Shown: positions 53,924-63,835, numbered from the stretch's first letter. The stretch is 64,000 nt of DNA from DASTPP01 sp035762175 (GCA_035762175.1 DASTPP010000064.1:17745-81744); one strand, 5' to 3'. Numbers and translations are program-made. The notes: generated by a model not told the origin, from the letters alone.

Positions 53924-54526
53924 TCAGCCGGAGGCCGCCGCGGCGCGCGCCTCGGCGAGGGCGAGGAAGACCTCTTGGTAGATGACCTTCGAGCGCTCGG
54001 GCGAGATGCCGAAGGCGCGCGCGAGGGCGCCGAGCGTGGTGAGCTCGTCTTCGTCGATGTGCCCGTCGGCGGCGGCGGTGCCGAGCGCGAGCGTGAGCGC
54101 GACCTCGCGATCGTCGCGGCTCTTGAAGGCGCCGACCAGGCCCCGCACGGCCGTCTCGAGGTCGACGTCGCGCAGGCTCTCTTCGCTCACCTCGATGAGC
54201 CTCTCGACGTCGTCGACGCCGATGCGGTCGCCGGTGAGCATCGAGAGCACGGCGAAGAGGTGGCGCCGCTCTTCGTCGGACAGCTCGCCGTCGGCGCGCG
54301 CGACGAGGTACGAGGCGCCGAAGATGGCCGTCAGGTAGCGCAGGTCGTCGGGCTCGGGCCCCGGGGGGCTCGGGGCCGCCTTGTCGCGCACGGCCGCCGC
54401 CTCGATGCCCCGCTCGACCCGCTCGCTGCCGCCTTGCTTCGAGACGACGCCCCGCAACGCCTCGACCGAGCGCGCGCGCTGCGTCGGGTCGACGGGCCGG
54501 CGCGTCTTCTTGGAACCCTCTGCCAT
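53924..54526 (-). CDS. TerB-like (tellurite resistance B family) domain protein
   Basis: 200 residues. After a charged 60-residue start, two TerB-type helical repeats with acidic metal-binding loops are visible: ARADGELSDEERRHL and AAADGHIDEDELTTLGALAR (read as AAADGHIDEDEL). TerB proteins bind calcium-like ions and appear in stress and membrane-associated complexes; a precise role is unknown. It is cytoplasmic, with no signal. It is convergent with the haloperoxidase gene (49-bp gap). The 289 bp upstream to 54816 hold no other gene. Confidence 0.78.
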   Translation of the reverse strand: MAEGSKKTRRPVDPTQRARSVEALRGVVSKQGGSERVERGIEAAAVRDKAAPSPPGPEPDDLRYLTAIFGASYLVARADGELSDEERRHLFAVLSMLTGDRIGVDDVERLIEVSEESLRDVDLETAVRGLVGAFKSRDDREVALTLALGTAAADGHIDEDELTTLGALARAFGISPERSKVIYQEVFLALAEARAAAASG

Positions 54527-54815
54527 GCAGAACTGTTCGCACGCCGCCGCCGAAAGACAAGCGCCCGAAACGCCTCGCCGCTCGCCCCGGCGGGGTTCGA
54601 GGCGAGCGTTCGTGCCGGCGGGGCGGCCGCCACCGAGCTCGGGCCGGGCCGCGACGGGCGGGGCGCACAGTGTGCGAGGGCATACGGCGTTGGCGCAATC
54701 GACCGCCCTCGCCAGACGGCCGAGGCGGCGGGGCGGCCGGGTTTGACGCGCTGCGGCCTGTCCCGAGACTGTGCAGAAACGTGGCCGAAACCCGAGCGAA
54801 GTACGGTCAGCCCTC

Positions 54816-56270
54816 GTGCAATTCGAAACGTACGAAGTCGGCAGCTACTACGACGAGATGTTCGAGCCGGGGGGCCGGCCGCGTGCCTCGGCCGAGCTGC
54901 TCGCGCGGCGCCTCTTGCAGCTCTCGGACGACGATCTGGCGCGAAGGCGCCTCGCGGCCGAGCGGGCGCTCTTGCACCGGGGCATCACGTTCAACGTGTA
55001 CGGCGGCAAGGAGGGGCGCGAGAAGATCTTCCCCTTCGACATCGTGCCGCGCATCGTGACGGCGGCCGAGTGGCGGGCGATCGAGCGGGGGCTCGTGCAG
55101 CGGGTGCGGGCGCTCAACCACTTCGTCGACGACGTCTACCACGGCGGGCGCATCGTCGCGGCGGGCGTGGTGCCCGAGGCGGTGGTGCGCTCGGCCAAGG
55201 GCTTCCTCGAGCCCTGCCGGGGCTTCCGGCCGCCGCGCGGGGTGTACTGCCACGTCGTCGGCACCGACCTGGTGCGCGACCGCGACGGGCAGTTCTACGT
55301 GCTCGAAGACAACCTGCGCTGCCCCTCGGGCGTGTCGTACGTGCTCGAGAACCGGCAGGTGATGAAGCGCACGCTGCCGGCGGTGTTCGAGGCGTCGCGG
55401 GTGCGGCCGGTCGACGTGTACCCGGGCCGGCTGCGCCGCGCGCTCGAGGACGTGAGCCCGCGCCCGCGCGACGGCTCGACGATCGTGCTCCTGACGCCGG
55501 GGGTGTACAACTCGGCCTACTTCGAGCACTCGTTCTTGGCGCAGCAGATGGGCATCGAGCTGGTCGAGGGGCGCGACCTCGTCGTGCGCGACCACACCGT
55601 GTACATGCGCACGACGCGGGGGCTCAAGCGGGTCGACGTCATCTACCGGCGCGTCGACGACACCTTCCTCGACCCGCGGGCGTTCCGGCCCGACTCGCTC
55701 CTGGGCGTGCCGGGGCTGATGGACGCCTACCGCCGCGGCCGGGTGGCGCTCGCGAACGCGCCGGGCACGGGGGTGGCCGACGACAAGGTCGTCTACGCCT
55801 ACGTGCCGAAGATGATCGAGTACTACCTGGGCGAGGCGCCGCTCTTGCCGAACGTGCCGACGTTCTTGTGCGTCGACGAGCGGCAGCGGGCGCACGTGCT
55901 CGCCAACCTCGCAGCCATGGTCGTCAAGCCGGCGAACGAGTCGGGCGGCTACGGCATGCTGATCGGCCCGCACGCCTCGCCCGACGAGCGCGCGGCCTTC
56001 GCGGCCAAGATCGAGGCCGACCCGCGCAACTACGTCGCCCAGCCGATGCTCTCGCTCTCGCGCGTGCCGACCTTCGTCGACGGCCGGCTCGAGGGCCGGC
56101 ACGTCGACCTCAGGCCCTACGTGCTCTCCGGCGAAGACGTCTTCGTGCTGCCGGGGGGGCTGACGCGCGTCGCGCTCCAGCGCGGCTCGACGGTGGTCAA
56201 CTCGTCGCAGGGCGGCGGCAGCAAGGACACCTGGGTGCTCTCGGAAGACCCCGCGGGGGCGCGATGCTGA
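54816..56270 (+). CDS. Circularly permuted ATP-grasp protein (DUF404/DUF407 type)
   Basis: 484 residues from GTG 54816, which starts the family motif FETYEVGSYYDEMF; GTG 54771 would add 15 unconserved residues. Characteristic blocks are GITFNVYG, KIFPFDIVPRI, FYVLEDNLRCPSGVSYVLEN (as LEDNLRCPSGVSY), VKPANESGGYGML and STVVNSSQGGGSKDTWV. The family is predicted to form amide bonds with ATP, perhaps adding amino acids to a peptide. It is coupled to the next gene by a 7-bp overlap (ATGCTGA). Confidence 0.9.
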   Translation: MQFETYEVGSYYDEMFEPGGRPRASAELLARRLLQLSDDDLARRRLAAERALLHRGITFNVYGGKEGREKIFPFDIVPRIVTAAEWRAIERGLVQRVRALNHFVDDVYHGGRIVAAGVVPEAVVRSAKGFLEPCRGFRPPRGVYCHVVGTDLVRDRDGQFYVLEDNLRCPSGVSYVLENRQVMKRTLPAVFEASRVRPVDVYPGRLRRALEDVSPRPRDGSTIVLLTPGVYNSAYFEHSFLAQQMGIELVEGRDLVVRDHTVYMRTTRGLKRVDVIYRRVDDTFLDPRAFRPDSLLGVPGLMDAYRRGRVALANAPGTGVADDKVVYAYVPKMIEYYLGEAPLLPNVPTFLCVDERQRAHVLANLAAMVVKPANESGGYGMLIGPHASPDERAAFAAKIEADPRNYVAQPMLSLSRVPTFVDGRLEGRHVDLRPYVLSGEDVFVLPGGLTRVALQRGSTVVNSSQGGGSKDTWVLSEDPAGARC

Positions 56271-57292
56271 GCCGCGTCGCCGAGGCCATCTACTGGATGG
56301 GGCGCTACGTCGAGCGGGCCGAGAACGTCGCCCGCTTCGTCGACGTCGCCCTGCAGCTCGCCATCGACCTGCCCAGCGAGGAGCAGTGGGAGGCGCTCGT
56401 CGCCACCACCGGCGACGGCGCCGACTTCGCCGCGCGCTACGGCGAGGCCACGAAGGGGCGCGTGCTCGCCTTCCTCGCCTTCGACGGGCAGAACCCGAAC
56501 TCGATCGTGTCGTGCGTCCGGTCGGCGCGCGAGAACGCGCGCTCGGTGCGCGAGATCATCAGCTCGGAGATGTGGGAGCAGCTCAACCGCGCCTACCTGA
56601 CGGTGACCGACGAGGGCGCCGAGCGGCTCGCGCGCGACGCGCCGCACGAGTTCTTCACCGAGGTCAAGCTCGCCTCGCACCTGTTCGTGGGCACGACCTA
56701 CCTGACCATGACGCACAACGAGGCGTGGCACTTCGCCCGCCTCGGCCGCGTGCTCGAGCGGGCCGACAAGACCTCGCGCATCCTCGACGTGAAGTACTTC
56801 CTGCTCCTGCCCGAGCCCTCGTACGTCGGCTCGGCGGTCGACGAGGTGCAGTGGGCGGCGGTGCTGCGCTCGGCGAGCGCGTTCGAGATGTACCGCAAGG
56901 CGCGCGGCCGCATCGACCCGCACGGCGTCGTCGACTTCCTGCTGCGCGACGAGCTCTTCCCGCGCTCGGTGCGCCGCTGCCTGGGCAACGCGATGGGCTC
57001 GCTGCGCACCATCCAGGGCCGCACGGCGACGCTCACGCCCGCCGAGCGCGAGCTCGGCCGCGCCCACGCGCTCGTGCAGTACGCCGACACCGCCGAGGTG
57101 CTCGCCGGCGGGCTGCACGAGTACACCGACCGGCTGCAGACCGCGATGAACCGCGCGGGCCAGGCGATCCACGAGACGTTCTTCGCGGCGCACCCCGAAG
57201 ACGAGTCGGCGCCGCCGCCCTCGGCGCCGCCCTCGGGCCTGCCGCCGGCGCCGCCCTCGGCGCCGCCCTCGGGCTACGTTCCCGAAGAGTGA
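56264..57292 (+). CDS. Alpha-E domain protein (DUF403)
   Basis: 342 residues. The family start MLSRVAEAIYWMGRYVERAENVARF is seen as MLSRVAEAIYWMGRYVERAE. The protein is wholly helical with conserved acidic patches (VGTTYLTMTHNEAWHF, GRVLERADKTSRILDVKYF). A Pro/Ser/Ala repeat tail (PPSAPPSG) closes it. Alpha-E proteins accompany permuted ATP-grasp proteins, often with a transglutaminase, in a predicted peptide-modification system. No transglutaminase gene is visible here. Confidence 0.9.
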   Translation: MLSRVAEAIYWMGRYVERAENVARFVDVALQLAIDLPSEEQWEALVATTGDGADFAARYGEATKGRVLAFLAFDGQNPNSIVSCVRSARENARSVREIISSEMWEQLNRAYLTVTDEGAERLARDAPHEFFTEVKLASHLFVGTTYLTMTHNEAWHFARLGRVLERADKTSRILDVKYFLLLPEPSYVGSAVDEVQWAAVLRSASAFEMYRKARGRIDPHGVVDFLLRDELFPRSVRRCLGNAMGSLRTIQGRTATLTPAERELGRAHALVQYADTAEVLAGGLHEYTDRLQTAMNRAGQAIHETFFAAHPEDESAPPPSAPPSGLPPAPPSAPPSGYVPEE

Positions 57293-57315
57293 GCGGCGCG
57301 CGGGCGGCGCCGGGC

Positions 57316-59688
57316 TCAGGCCGGCTGCAGGAAGCGCACGAGCACCTTCTTCTCGCCCCAGCCGGGGAAGTTCGCCACCACCGCCGGGTCGGAGCCGCCG
57401 TGCACGCTCTGCACCCGGCCCTCGCCGAAGCGCGGGTGGCGCACGCGCGAGCCGACCCGCAGCGCGATGGCGTCGCCCGAGGGGGCCTGGGCCGCCTCGT
57501 CGCGCTCGACGTAGCGCTCGCCGGGCGCGGCGCCGCCCGCCGCCCGGTCGCTCGCCGGCGCGCCGCGCGAAGGCGAGGCGGGGCCCCGGGCGTAGACGCC
57601 GCCCGCGCCGGGGCTCGCGGAGCGGCTCGGGCTGCCGCCGCGGCCGCCGCGGGGCGCGCCCGACGAGGGGGGCGGGCTCGAGCGGAAGCCCGAGTTCGGG
57701 CCCCAGGCGGGCTGCGCGGCGCGCACGAAGGGGTTGCCGAGCGGCTTGACCTCTTCGACCGCGTCGGGCGGCAAGTCGCCGAGGAAGCGGCTGGGCCCCG
57801 AGCAGCGCGTGTTGCCGAAGAGGGTGCGCATCGAGGTGTGCACGAGGTGCAGGCGCTTTCGGGCGCGGGTGACGGCGACGTAGGCGAGGCGCCGCTCTTC
57901 TTCTTCGTCGATGGCCTCGTCGTCGCCGCCCCGCGCGTAGGGGAAGATTTGCTCCTCCATGCCGACCAAGAAGACGAGGTCGTACTCGAGGCCCTTGGCG
58001 CTGTGCACGGTCATCAGCGAGACGCGCGGCAGCGACTTCTCTTCGTCGGGCGACGACGCGAGCGAGACGCGCTCGAGGTAGCCCGAGAGCGTGGGCGGCT
58101 CGCCGGCGGCGGCCGCGGCCTCTTCGTACTCGGCCATCGAGGCGAGCAGCTCTTGCAGGTTCTCGCGCCGCGCGTCGGCCTCGGCGCTGTTCTCGGCCTC
58201 GAGCATGGCCAGGTACCCGGTCTCGGCGAGCACCCGGCGGCCGAGGTCGCTCGGGCTGACGCGCCCGGCCGCCTCGCGGAAGCCGTCGAGCGTCGCGCGG
58301 AAGGCGGCGAACTTCTTCTTCGCCGCCGCCCCGAGCGACGAGTCGTCGAGGCTGTCGAGCGCGTCGTAGAGCGAGGTGCCGCGCTGGCCCGCGTGCTCGA
58401 GCAGGCGCTCGACGCTGTTCTGGCCGATGCCCCGCGCCGGCACGTTGACGACGCGCACGAAGTCGACGTCGCTGCGGGGGTTGGCCGCGAGCCGCAGGTA
58501 GGCGACCAGGTCTTTGACCTCGGCGCGGTCGAAGAAGCGCATGCCGCCGACCACGCGGTACGGCACCCCCTCGAGCCGGAAGACCTCTTCGATGACGCGG
58601 CTCATCGCGTGAATGCGGTAGAAGACCGCGACGCGCGTCGCGTCGACGCCCTCGGCGAGGGCCTCTTTCACGCGGGCGACGACGTAGAGGGCCTCTTCGC
58701 GCTCGTCGCGCACGCCGACGACGCGCACCCGCGCCCCCTCGGGGTTGTTCGTGTAGAGCTCTTTCGGCTCGCGCTCGCGGCTCGGGCGAATGACGCCGAG
58801 CGCCGAGCGCACGATGTGCCCGCTCGAGCGGTAGTTCTCTTCGAGCTTGACGATCGTGGCGTCGGGGTAATCGTGCTTGAAGTTGCGAATGAGGCGCACG
58901 TCGCCGCCGCGCCACCGGTAGATGCTCTGGTCGTCGTCGCCGACGACGCAGAGGTTGCGCCGCTCGGCCAGGGCGCGCACGAGCCGGTACTGCATGCGGT
59001 TCGTGTCTTGAAACTCGTCGACCAAGACGTGCCAGAACCGCTCGCGCAGCTCGCGCCCGGCGAGCGAGTCGCCGTCCTCGGCGACGCGCGCGGTGATGCC
59101 GATGAGGTCTTCGAAGTCGACCGCGCCCGAGGCCCGCAGGTAGCGCTCGTAGCCCTCGAACACCGCGCGCACGACGTCGTCGACGTACGACTCGGACACG
59201 AGCTCGGCCGGGCCCCGCCCCTCTTGCTTCTCCTTCATGATGCGCGAGAGCACGAGCCTCGGCGCGTAGCGCCGCTCGTCGTAGCCGAGCTCTTTGAGCA
59301 CCCGGGCGACCACCGAGCGCTGGTCGGCGTCGTCGTAGATGACGAAGTCGCGCGGCAGGCCCGCCGCCTCGTGGCAGCGGCGCAAGAGCCGCGCGCAGGT
59401 CGAGTGGAAGGTGCCGACCCACACCTCGCCCGCGACGCCCGGGCCGAGCAGCCGCTCGAGCCGCTCGCGCATCTCGCCGGCGGCCTTGTTCGTGAAGGTG
59501 ACGGCGAGAATGCGCCGCGGCGGCACGCGCAGGCCCTCGATGAGGTGCGCCACGCGGAAGGTGATGACGCGCGTCTTGCCCGAGCCCGCGCCCGCGAACA
59601 CGAGCAGCGGCCCCTCGCCGTGCGCCACGGCGGCCGCCTGGGGGGCGTTGAGCGGGGGGCCTTGCACGTCGAAGCCGGGGCGCTGCAT
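57316..59688 (-). CDS. pcrA: UvrD/PcrA-type superfamily 1 DNA helicase
   Basis: 790 residues with all SF1A motifs: LNAPQAAAV, Walker A GAGSGKT (33-39), TFTNKAAGEM, DEFQDTN, GDDDQSIYRWRGG, EENYRSS, VHSAKGLEYD and VAVTRARKRL. The C-terminal region has a Gly/Ser/Pro-rich linker and the PcrA Tudor-like end (VRHPRFGEGRVQSV). It unwinds DNA in 3'-5' direction in repair and replication restart. Convergent with the Alpha-E gene. Confidence 0.95.
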   Translation of the reverse strand: MQRPGFDVQGPPLNAPQAAAVAHGEGPLLVFAGAGSGKTRVITFRVAHLIEGLRVPPRRILAVTFTNKAAGEMRERLERLLGPGVAGEVWVGTFHSTCARLLRRCHEAAGLPRDFVIYDDADQRSVVARVLKELGYDERRYAPRLVLSRIMKEKQEGRGPAELVSESYVDDVVRAVFEGYERYLRASGAVDFEDLIGITARVAEDGDSLAGRELRERFWHVLVDEFQDTNRMQYRLVRALAERRNLCVVGDDDQSIYRWRGGDVRLIRNFKHDYPDATIVKLEENYRSSGHIVRSALGVIRPSREREPKELYTNNPEGARVRVVGVRDEREEALYVVARVKEALAEGVDATRVAVFYRIHAMSRVIEEVFRLEGVPYRVVGGMRFFDRAEVKDLVAYLRLAANPRSDVDFVRVVNVPARGIGQNSVERLLEHAGQRGTSLYDALDSLDDSSLGAAAKKKFAAFRATLDGFREAAGRVSPSDLGRRVLAETGYLAMLEAENSAEADARRENLQELLASMAEYEEAAAAAGEPPTLSGYLERVSLASSPDEEKSLPRVSLMTVHSAKGLEYDLVFLVGMEEQIFPYARGGDDEAIDEEEERRLAYVAVTRARKRLHLVHTSMRTLFGNTRCSGPSRFLGDLPPDAVEEVKPLGNPFVRAAQPAWGPNSGFRSSPPPSSGAPRGGRGGSPSRSASPGAGGVYARGPASPSRGAPASDRAAGGAAPGERYVERDEAAQAPSGDAIALRVGSRVRHPRFGEGRVQSVHGGSDPAVVANFPGWGEKKVLVRFLQPA

Positions 59689-59706
59689 CGCCCCTGCCTA
59701 GCACCC

Positions 59707-61212
59707 TCAGCGCGCCGCCGCGAGCGCGGCGCGGGCCGCGTGGTACCCGCACATGCCGTGCACGCCCGGGCCCGGGTGCGTATACGACGAGGCGAGGTAG
59801 AGCCCGCGCACCGGCGTCTTCGGCCCAAAGTAGGGGAAGGCCGGCCGCAAGACGAGCTGGTTCGAGTACGCCGCCGTGCCCCCGCCGAGATCGCCGCCCG
59901 CGAGGTTCTCGTTCTCGCGCTCGAGGTCGTCGGGCGACTGCATCGATCGGCCCAGAATGAGCGCGCGGAAGCCCGGCGCGAGCCCCTCGATGCGCGCCTC
60001 GAGCCGGTCGGCGAAGCCCTCGCGCTCGGCCGCCCAGCCGCGCGGCACGCGGGGCGGCACGCGCGAGTAGGCGTAGAGCGTGTGCCGCCCCGCCGGCGCC
60101 CGCGAAGGGTCGGCGAGCGTCGGCTGGCCGATGACCATGTACGGGTTCTGCGGCAGCCGCCCGGCGCGCACCTCGGCCGTGAAGCGCGCGAGGTCGGTCA
60201 GGCCGTCGCCCGCGTGCACCACGGCCGCTTGACGCGCGTTCCGGGCGCGCCAGGGCACGGGCCCCGCGAGCGCCCAGTCGACCTTGAAGGTGCCGAAGCC
60301 CCCCTTGAACCGGCCCATCTGCCGCACGAGCAGCCCCGGCAGCGAGGCGCCCTCGAGCAGGCGGGTGTAGAGCGCGGGCGCGCCCACGTCGGCGAGCACC
60401 GCGCGCCCGGCCTCGATCTCGTCGCCGCCCTCGAGCCGCACGGCGGCGGCGCGCCCCCCGCGCACGATGACCCGCTCGACGCGCCGCCCCGTCGTCACGC
60501 GCCCGCCGGCCGCTTCGAAGCGGCGCCGCAGGGCCCCCGTCACCGCCCCCGCGCCGCCCTCGGCCACGGGGAAGCCCGCGCTCGAGGCCATGACGGCGAG
60601 CATGAAGCCCACCATCGCGCCGCAGGGGTCGTCGGGCCCGACGTCGGTGTGCAGCGCGAGGCCCGGCACGACCCGCCGCGCCGCCTCGGTCGAGAAGCGC
60701 GCCTCGGCGAACGCGCGCCCGCTCGAGAGCGCCACCTGGGCGAGCGTCATCGCGTTGTCGAAGCCGAGCGCGGCGACGTCGCGCGGGCTCGGCGGCAGGG
60801 GCCCCACCATCACGCGCAGCACGGCGTCGCGGTGCTCGCGGAACCACAGCGCGATCGAGCGCCACGCCTCGCCGTCGGCCCCGAAGGCCTCGACGCTGCG
60901 GGCGAGATCGCGGCTGATGGCGGCCGACGAGCCGTCCGGGCCCGGGTGCGCGCTGTCGTAGGGCGCGTGCCGGAAGGCGAGCCCCGCGCCCTCGAGATCG
61001 AGCTCGCGGAAGGCCGGGCTGACCGGCCCGAAGGGGAAGAAGGCGGCCCCCTCGTCGTGCACGAAGCCGGGCAAGGTCAGCTCGGACGAGCGGCAGGCGC
61101 CGCCGGCGCGCGCGTGCGCCTCGAAGAGCTCGACCGACCAGCCCGCGCGCGCGAGGAGCGCCGCGGCGCTCAGGCCGTTGGGGCCCGAGCCGATGACGAC
61201 CGCGTCCGGCAT
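59707..61212 (-). CDS. FAD-dependent oxidoreductase, CrtI/PYROXD2 type
   Basis: 501 residues. N-terminal dinucleotide site VIGSGPNGLSAAALLARAG (GSGPNG about 8-13), GGACRSSE, and C-terminal FAD site GLYLASSYTHPGPGVHGMCGYHAA (as SSYTHPGPGVHGMCG). It belongs to the phytoene desaturase-related flavoproteins, nearer to PYROXD2 than to true CrtI. No carotenoid gene is adjacent, so the substrate is unknown. Eighteen bp upstream of the pcrA start, same strand. Confidence 0.85.
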   Translation of the reverse strand: MPDAVVIGSGPNGLSAAALLARAGWSVELFEAHARAGGACRSSELTLPGFVHDEGAAFFPFGPVSPAFRELDLEGAGLAFRHAPYDSAHPGPDGSSAAISRDLARSVEAFGADGEAWRSIALWFREHRDAVLRVMVGPLPPSPRDVAALGFDNAMTLAQVALSSGRAFAEARFSTEAARRVVPGLALHTDVGPDDPCGAMVGFMLAVMASSAGFPVAEGGAGAVTGALRRRFEAAGGRVTTGRRVERVIVRGGRAAAVRLEGGDEIEAGRAVLADVGAPALYTRLLEGASLPGLLVRQMGRFKGGFGTFKVDWALAGPVPWRARNARQAAVVHAGDGLTDLARFTAEVRAGRLPQNPYMVIGQPTLADPSRAPAGRHTLYAYSRVPPRVPRGWAAEREGFADRLEARIEGLAPGFRALILGRSMQSPDDLERENENLAGGDLGGGTAAYSNQLVLRPAFPYFGPKTPVRGLYLASSYTHPGPGVHGMCGYHAARAALAAAR

Positions 61213-61237
61213 GGGCCCCCGAAAGCCGCCCCCCCGC

Positions 61238-62488
61238 TCAGGCCTTGCCGCGCGGCAGCGGCGACCGCGCCCCGCCCACCGCGCCCGCCCCGCCCGGCCG
61301 CGCGACGCCGCCCGCCGGCGCGCCCCCGCCCTGCGCGGCGCCCTGGGCCGCCTGGGCGAGCTGCTGCTGCTGCTGCTGCAGGTACTGCGCGACCGCGCGG
61401 CTGCGCTCGATGGCGAACTGCTTGACCTCGCGCACGGGCGAGCCGGCGAGCGCGTTCAAGAAGCGCGTCACCTTGTCGATCTGCCGGCTCTGGAAGAGCG
61501 CCTCGAAGTAGTTGTTCGCGAGGCGCACGTCGCGCAGCATCTTCGCCTCGTGCGGCTGCAAGATCTCGATGACCTTGTCGAGCTTGCCCTCGAAGCCGTA
61601 GAGGGCCGAGAGCCCGATGAGCGCGACGGGGTCTTCGGGCGCCCGCTCGACCGCGCGCTGGGCCCACGTCATGGCCTTGTCGCGCGTCTCTTCGCTGGTC
61701 GCGTACACGGTCTGCACCGCGATGTAGGGCGCGGCCGTCTTGTCGAAGGGCTCTTTCTGCGCGAGCCCTTCGATCTCGGCGACGGCCTTGTCTTCGCCGT
61801 CGGCCTCGCGGGCGCGCACGAAGAGCTGCACCCACGAGTCGATGACGTTCGGCGCGATCTCGACCGCGCGCATCAGCATCGCCCGCTCGGCCGCCCGGTC
61901 GCCCTTCTCTTGCGCCACCTTCGCGAGGTGCAGCGACGGGAAGGGGTTGGTCTTCATGATGTTCTGCGCGCCCTTGAGCGTGCTCTCGGCCTTGTCGTAC
62001 TTCTTGAGCTGCAGCTGCGCGACGCCGAGCGCCAGCCAGTCGTCGCCGACCAGCCCCCCCTTGGCCACGACCTTGCTCAAGACCGCCTCGGCCTTCTCGA
62101 AGCGCTGGTACTTGAGCAGCTCTTGGGCGTAGATGCGCGCCCGGTTCAGGTCGTCGGGGGCCTCGTTCCAGTGCTTCTCGAGGCCCGAGAGCAGGTCTTC
62201 GAGGCCGATCGCGACGGGCCGGCCCTGGTCGTCTTGCACCTGCACCGGCGGGCCGTTGAAGCCGAGCAGCTTCCACATCTGGTCTTGCTGCAGGGCCACC
62301 GGGCCCTGCTCGAGCAGCCCGAGCAGCTCGTCGGTCGGCTTCGAGAGCGGCAAGACGACCAGCGCGTTCGAGGGCACCCCGCTCGGGAAGGCCGAAACGG
62401 GCGCGATGACCGCCGCCCCGCCGGTCAGGTTCAACGAGGCCGCGGCGCCGCCGCCGTTGCCCTGGTTCGTGTCGTTCTCGTTGCTCAT
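61238..62488 (-). CDS. Tetratricopeptide repeat protein
   Basis: 416 residues. An N-terminal Asn/Gly-rich stretch without signal peptide, then helical repeats from about 110 to 350 (WLALGVAQLQLKKYDKAEST, AQRAVERAPEDPVALIGLSALYG as APEDPVALIGLS). A poly-Gln tract (QYLQQQQQQL) and a Gly/Ala/Pro tail end it. It is probably a cytoplasmic scaffold; no partner can be named. Start ATG 62488. It is 25 bp upstream of the flavoprotein gene and probably co-transcribed. Confidence 0.82.
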   Translation of the reverse strand: MSNENDTNQGNGGGAAASLNLTGGAAVIAPVSAFPSGVPSNALVVLPLSKPTDELLGLLEQGPVALQQDQMWKLLGFNGPPVQVQDDQGRPVAIGLEDLLSGLEKHWNEAPDDLNRARIYAQELLKYQRFEKAEAVLSKVVAKGGLVGDDWLALGVAQLQLKKYDKAESTLKGAQNIMKTNPFPSLHLAKVAQEKGDRAAERAMLMRAVEIAPNVIDSWVQLFVRAREADGEDKAVAEIEGLAQKEPFDKTAAPYIAVQTVYATSEETRDKAMTWAQRAVERAPEDPVALIGLSALYGFEGKLDKVIEILQPHEAKMLRDVRLANNYFEALFQSRQIDKVTRFLNALAGSPVREVKQFAIERSRAVAQYLQQQQQQLAQAAQGAAQGGGAPAGGVARPGGAGAVGGARSPLPRGKA

Positions 62489-62689
62489 CGTTACCGTGCC
62501 TCCAAGCGCGGGCCGGGGGCGGGCCGCCGCGAAAGGCGGCGTTCGCCGGAGAAAATGGGCGCCCCCGGGCCGAGGGGCGGCGAGCCTAGCAGACTCGGCG
62601 CCCGCCTTCGACGGCGTCGGCGAGGTGGCCCGGACGCGGCCCGCCCCGTCGCCCCCGCCCCCCCGGTGCGCTACTCCCTAGGGCCGCGC

Positions 62690-63835
62690 ATGGCCGCCCC
62701 CCCCGAACCCCTCACGCTCCGCGTCCTCGACCGCATCGCCGACCTGCCCCAACCCGCCTGGGACGCCCTCGTCGGCCCCGACGACAGCCCCTTCGTCCGC
62801 TACGCCTGGCTCGCGACCCTCGAAGAGGCCGGCTGCATCGAGCCCCGGCTCGGCTGGCGGGCCAGCCACCTGACGCTCTGGCGGGGCGAGCGGCTCGTGG
62901 CCGCGGCCCCCGCCTACCTGAAGGGCAACAGCGAGGGCGAGTTCGTCTTCGACCACGGCTGGGCGCGCGCCGCCGCGCAGGCGCGAATCAAGTACTACCC
63001 GAAGCTCATCGTCGCCGTGCCCTTCACCCCGGCCACCGGCGCGCGCCTGCTCGTGCCCCCCGGCCCCGACCGCGAGGCGCTCCAAGTCGCCCTCGCCGCG
63101 GGCGCGCGGAAGGTCGCCGAAGAGCTCGGCCTCTCGGGCGTGCACGTGCTCTTCGCCCAGCCGGGCGAAGTCGCCGCCCTCGAGGCCGCGGGCCTGGCCC
63201 TGCGCTACGGGGTGCAATTTCACTGGAAGAACCGCGGCTACGGCTCCTACGACGACTTCCTCGCGACGTTCAACGCGAAGCGCCGCCACCAGCTCAAGCG
63301 CGAACGGCGCGAGTCGCTCGCCTCCGGCCTGCGCTACGAGACCCTGCGCGGCCGAGACCTCTCGCCCGAGGCGAAGGGGGCGATGCTGCGCTTTTACCAG
63401 GGCACCGCCGACCGCTACTACCCCTGGACGCGGCGCTACCTGACCGACCGCTTCTTCGAGCTCGCCTACGAGCGCATGCCCGAGAGCGTCGAGGTCGTCT
63501 TGGCGAGCGACGGCGGCCGGCCCATCGCGGGCGCCTTCAACGTCGCGGGCTCGGGGCGCCTCTACGGCCGCTACTGGGGGGCCGACGAGGCGCGGCCCTT
63601 TCTCCACTTTCACGTCTGCTATTACCATTCGATCGAAGACTGCATCGCCCGCGGCCTCGCGGTCTTCGAGCCGGGCGCCGGCGGCGAGCACAAGCTGCCG
63701 CGCGGCTTCGAGCCGACGCTCACCTACTCGGCCCACGCCCTGACCGACCCCCGCCTCGACGACGCCGTGCGGCGCCACCTCGAGGCCGAGCGCGAGGCGG
63801 TCCAGCGGTCGATCGAGCAGGGCGACGGCGACTGA
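62690..63835 (+). CDS. FemAB-like/GNAT-fold acyltransferase (DUF482, 'peptidogalycan biosynthesis' family)
   Basis: 381 residues matching the PF04339 pattern: SPFVRYAWLATLEEAGC (as SPFVRYAWLATLE), PAYLKGNSEGEFVFDHGWA (as YLKGNSEGEFVFDHGWA), YYPKLIVAVPFTPATG, FHWKNRGYGSYDDFLA, RHQLKRERR, GRYWGADE, HFHVCYYHSI, FEPGAGGEHKLPRGF. It is thought to transfer an acyl or amino-acyl group, related to FemAB peptidoglycan enzymes. The exact reaction is unproven. ATG 62690 starts the conserved region. Divergent from the TPR gene across 201 bp without other features. Confidence 0.88.
   Translation: MAAPPEPLTLRVLDRIADLPQPAWDALVGPDDSPFVRYAWLATLEEAGCIEPRLGWRASHLTLWRGERLVAAAPAYLKGNSEGEFVFDHGWARAAAQARIKYYPKLIVAVPFTPATGARLLVPPGPDREALQVALAAGARKVAEELGLSGVHVLFAQPGEVAALEAAGLALRYGVQFHWKNRGYGSYDDFLATFNAKRRHQLKRERRESLASGLRYETLRGRDLSPEAKGAMLRFYQGTADRYYPWTRRYLTDRFFELAYERMPESVEVVLASDGGRPIAGAFNVAGSGRLYGRYWGADEARPFLHFHVCYYHSIEDCIARGLAVFEPGAGGEHKLPRGFEPTLTYSAHALTDPRLDDAVRRHLEAEREAVQRSIEQGDGD

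Noticed and set aside
56117..60865. A 1582-codon minus frame, and a 1679-codon plus frame at 56386-61425
   Set aside because: Both are shadows of the ATP-grasp, Alpha-E, PcrA and flavoprotein genes, which carry clear motifs in other frames.
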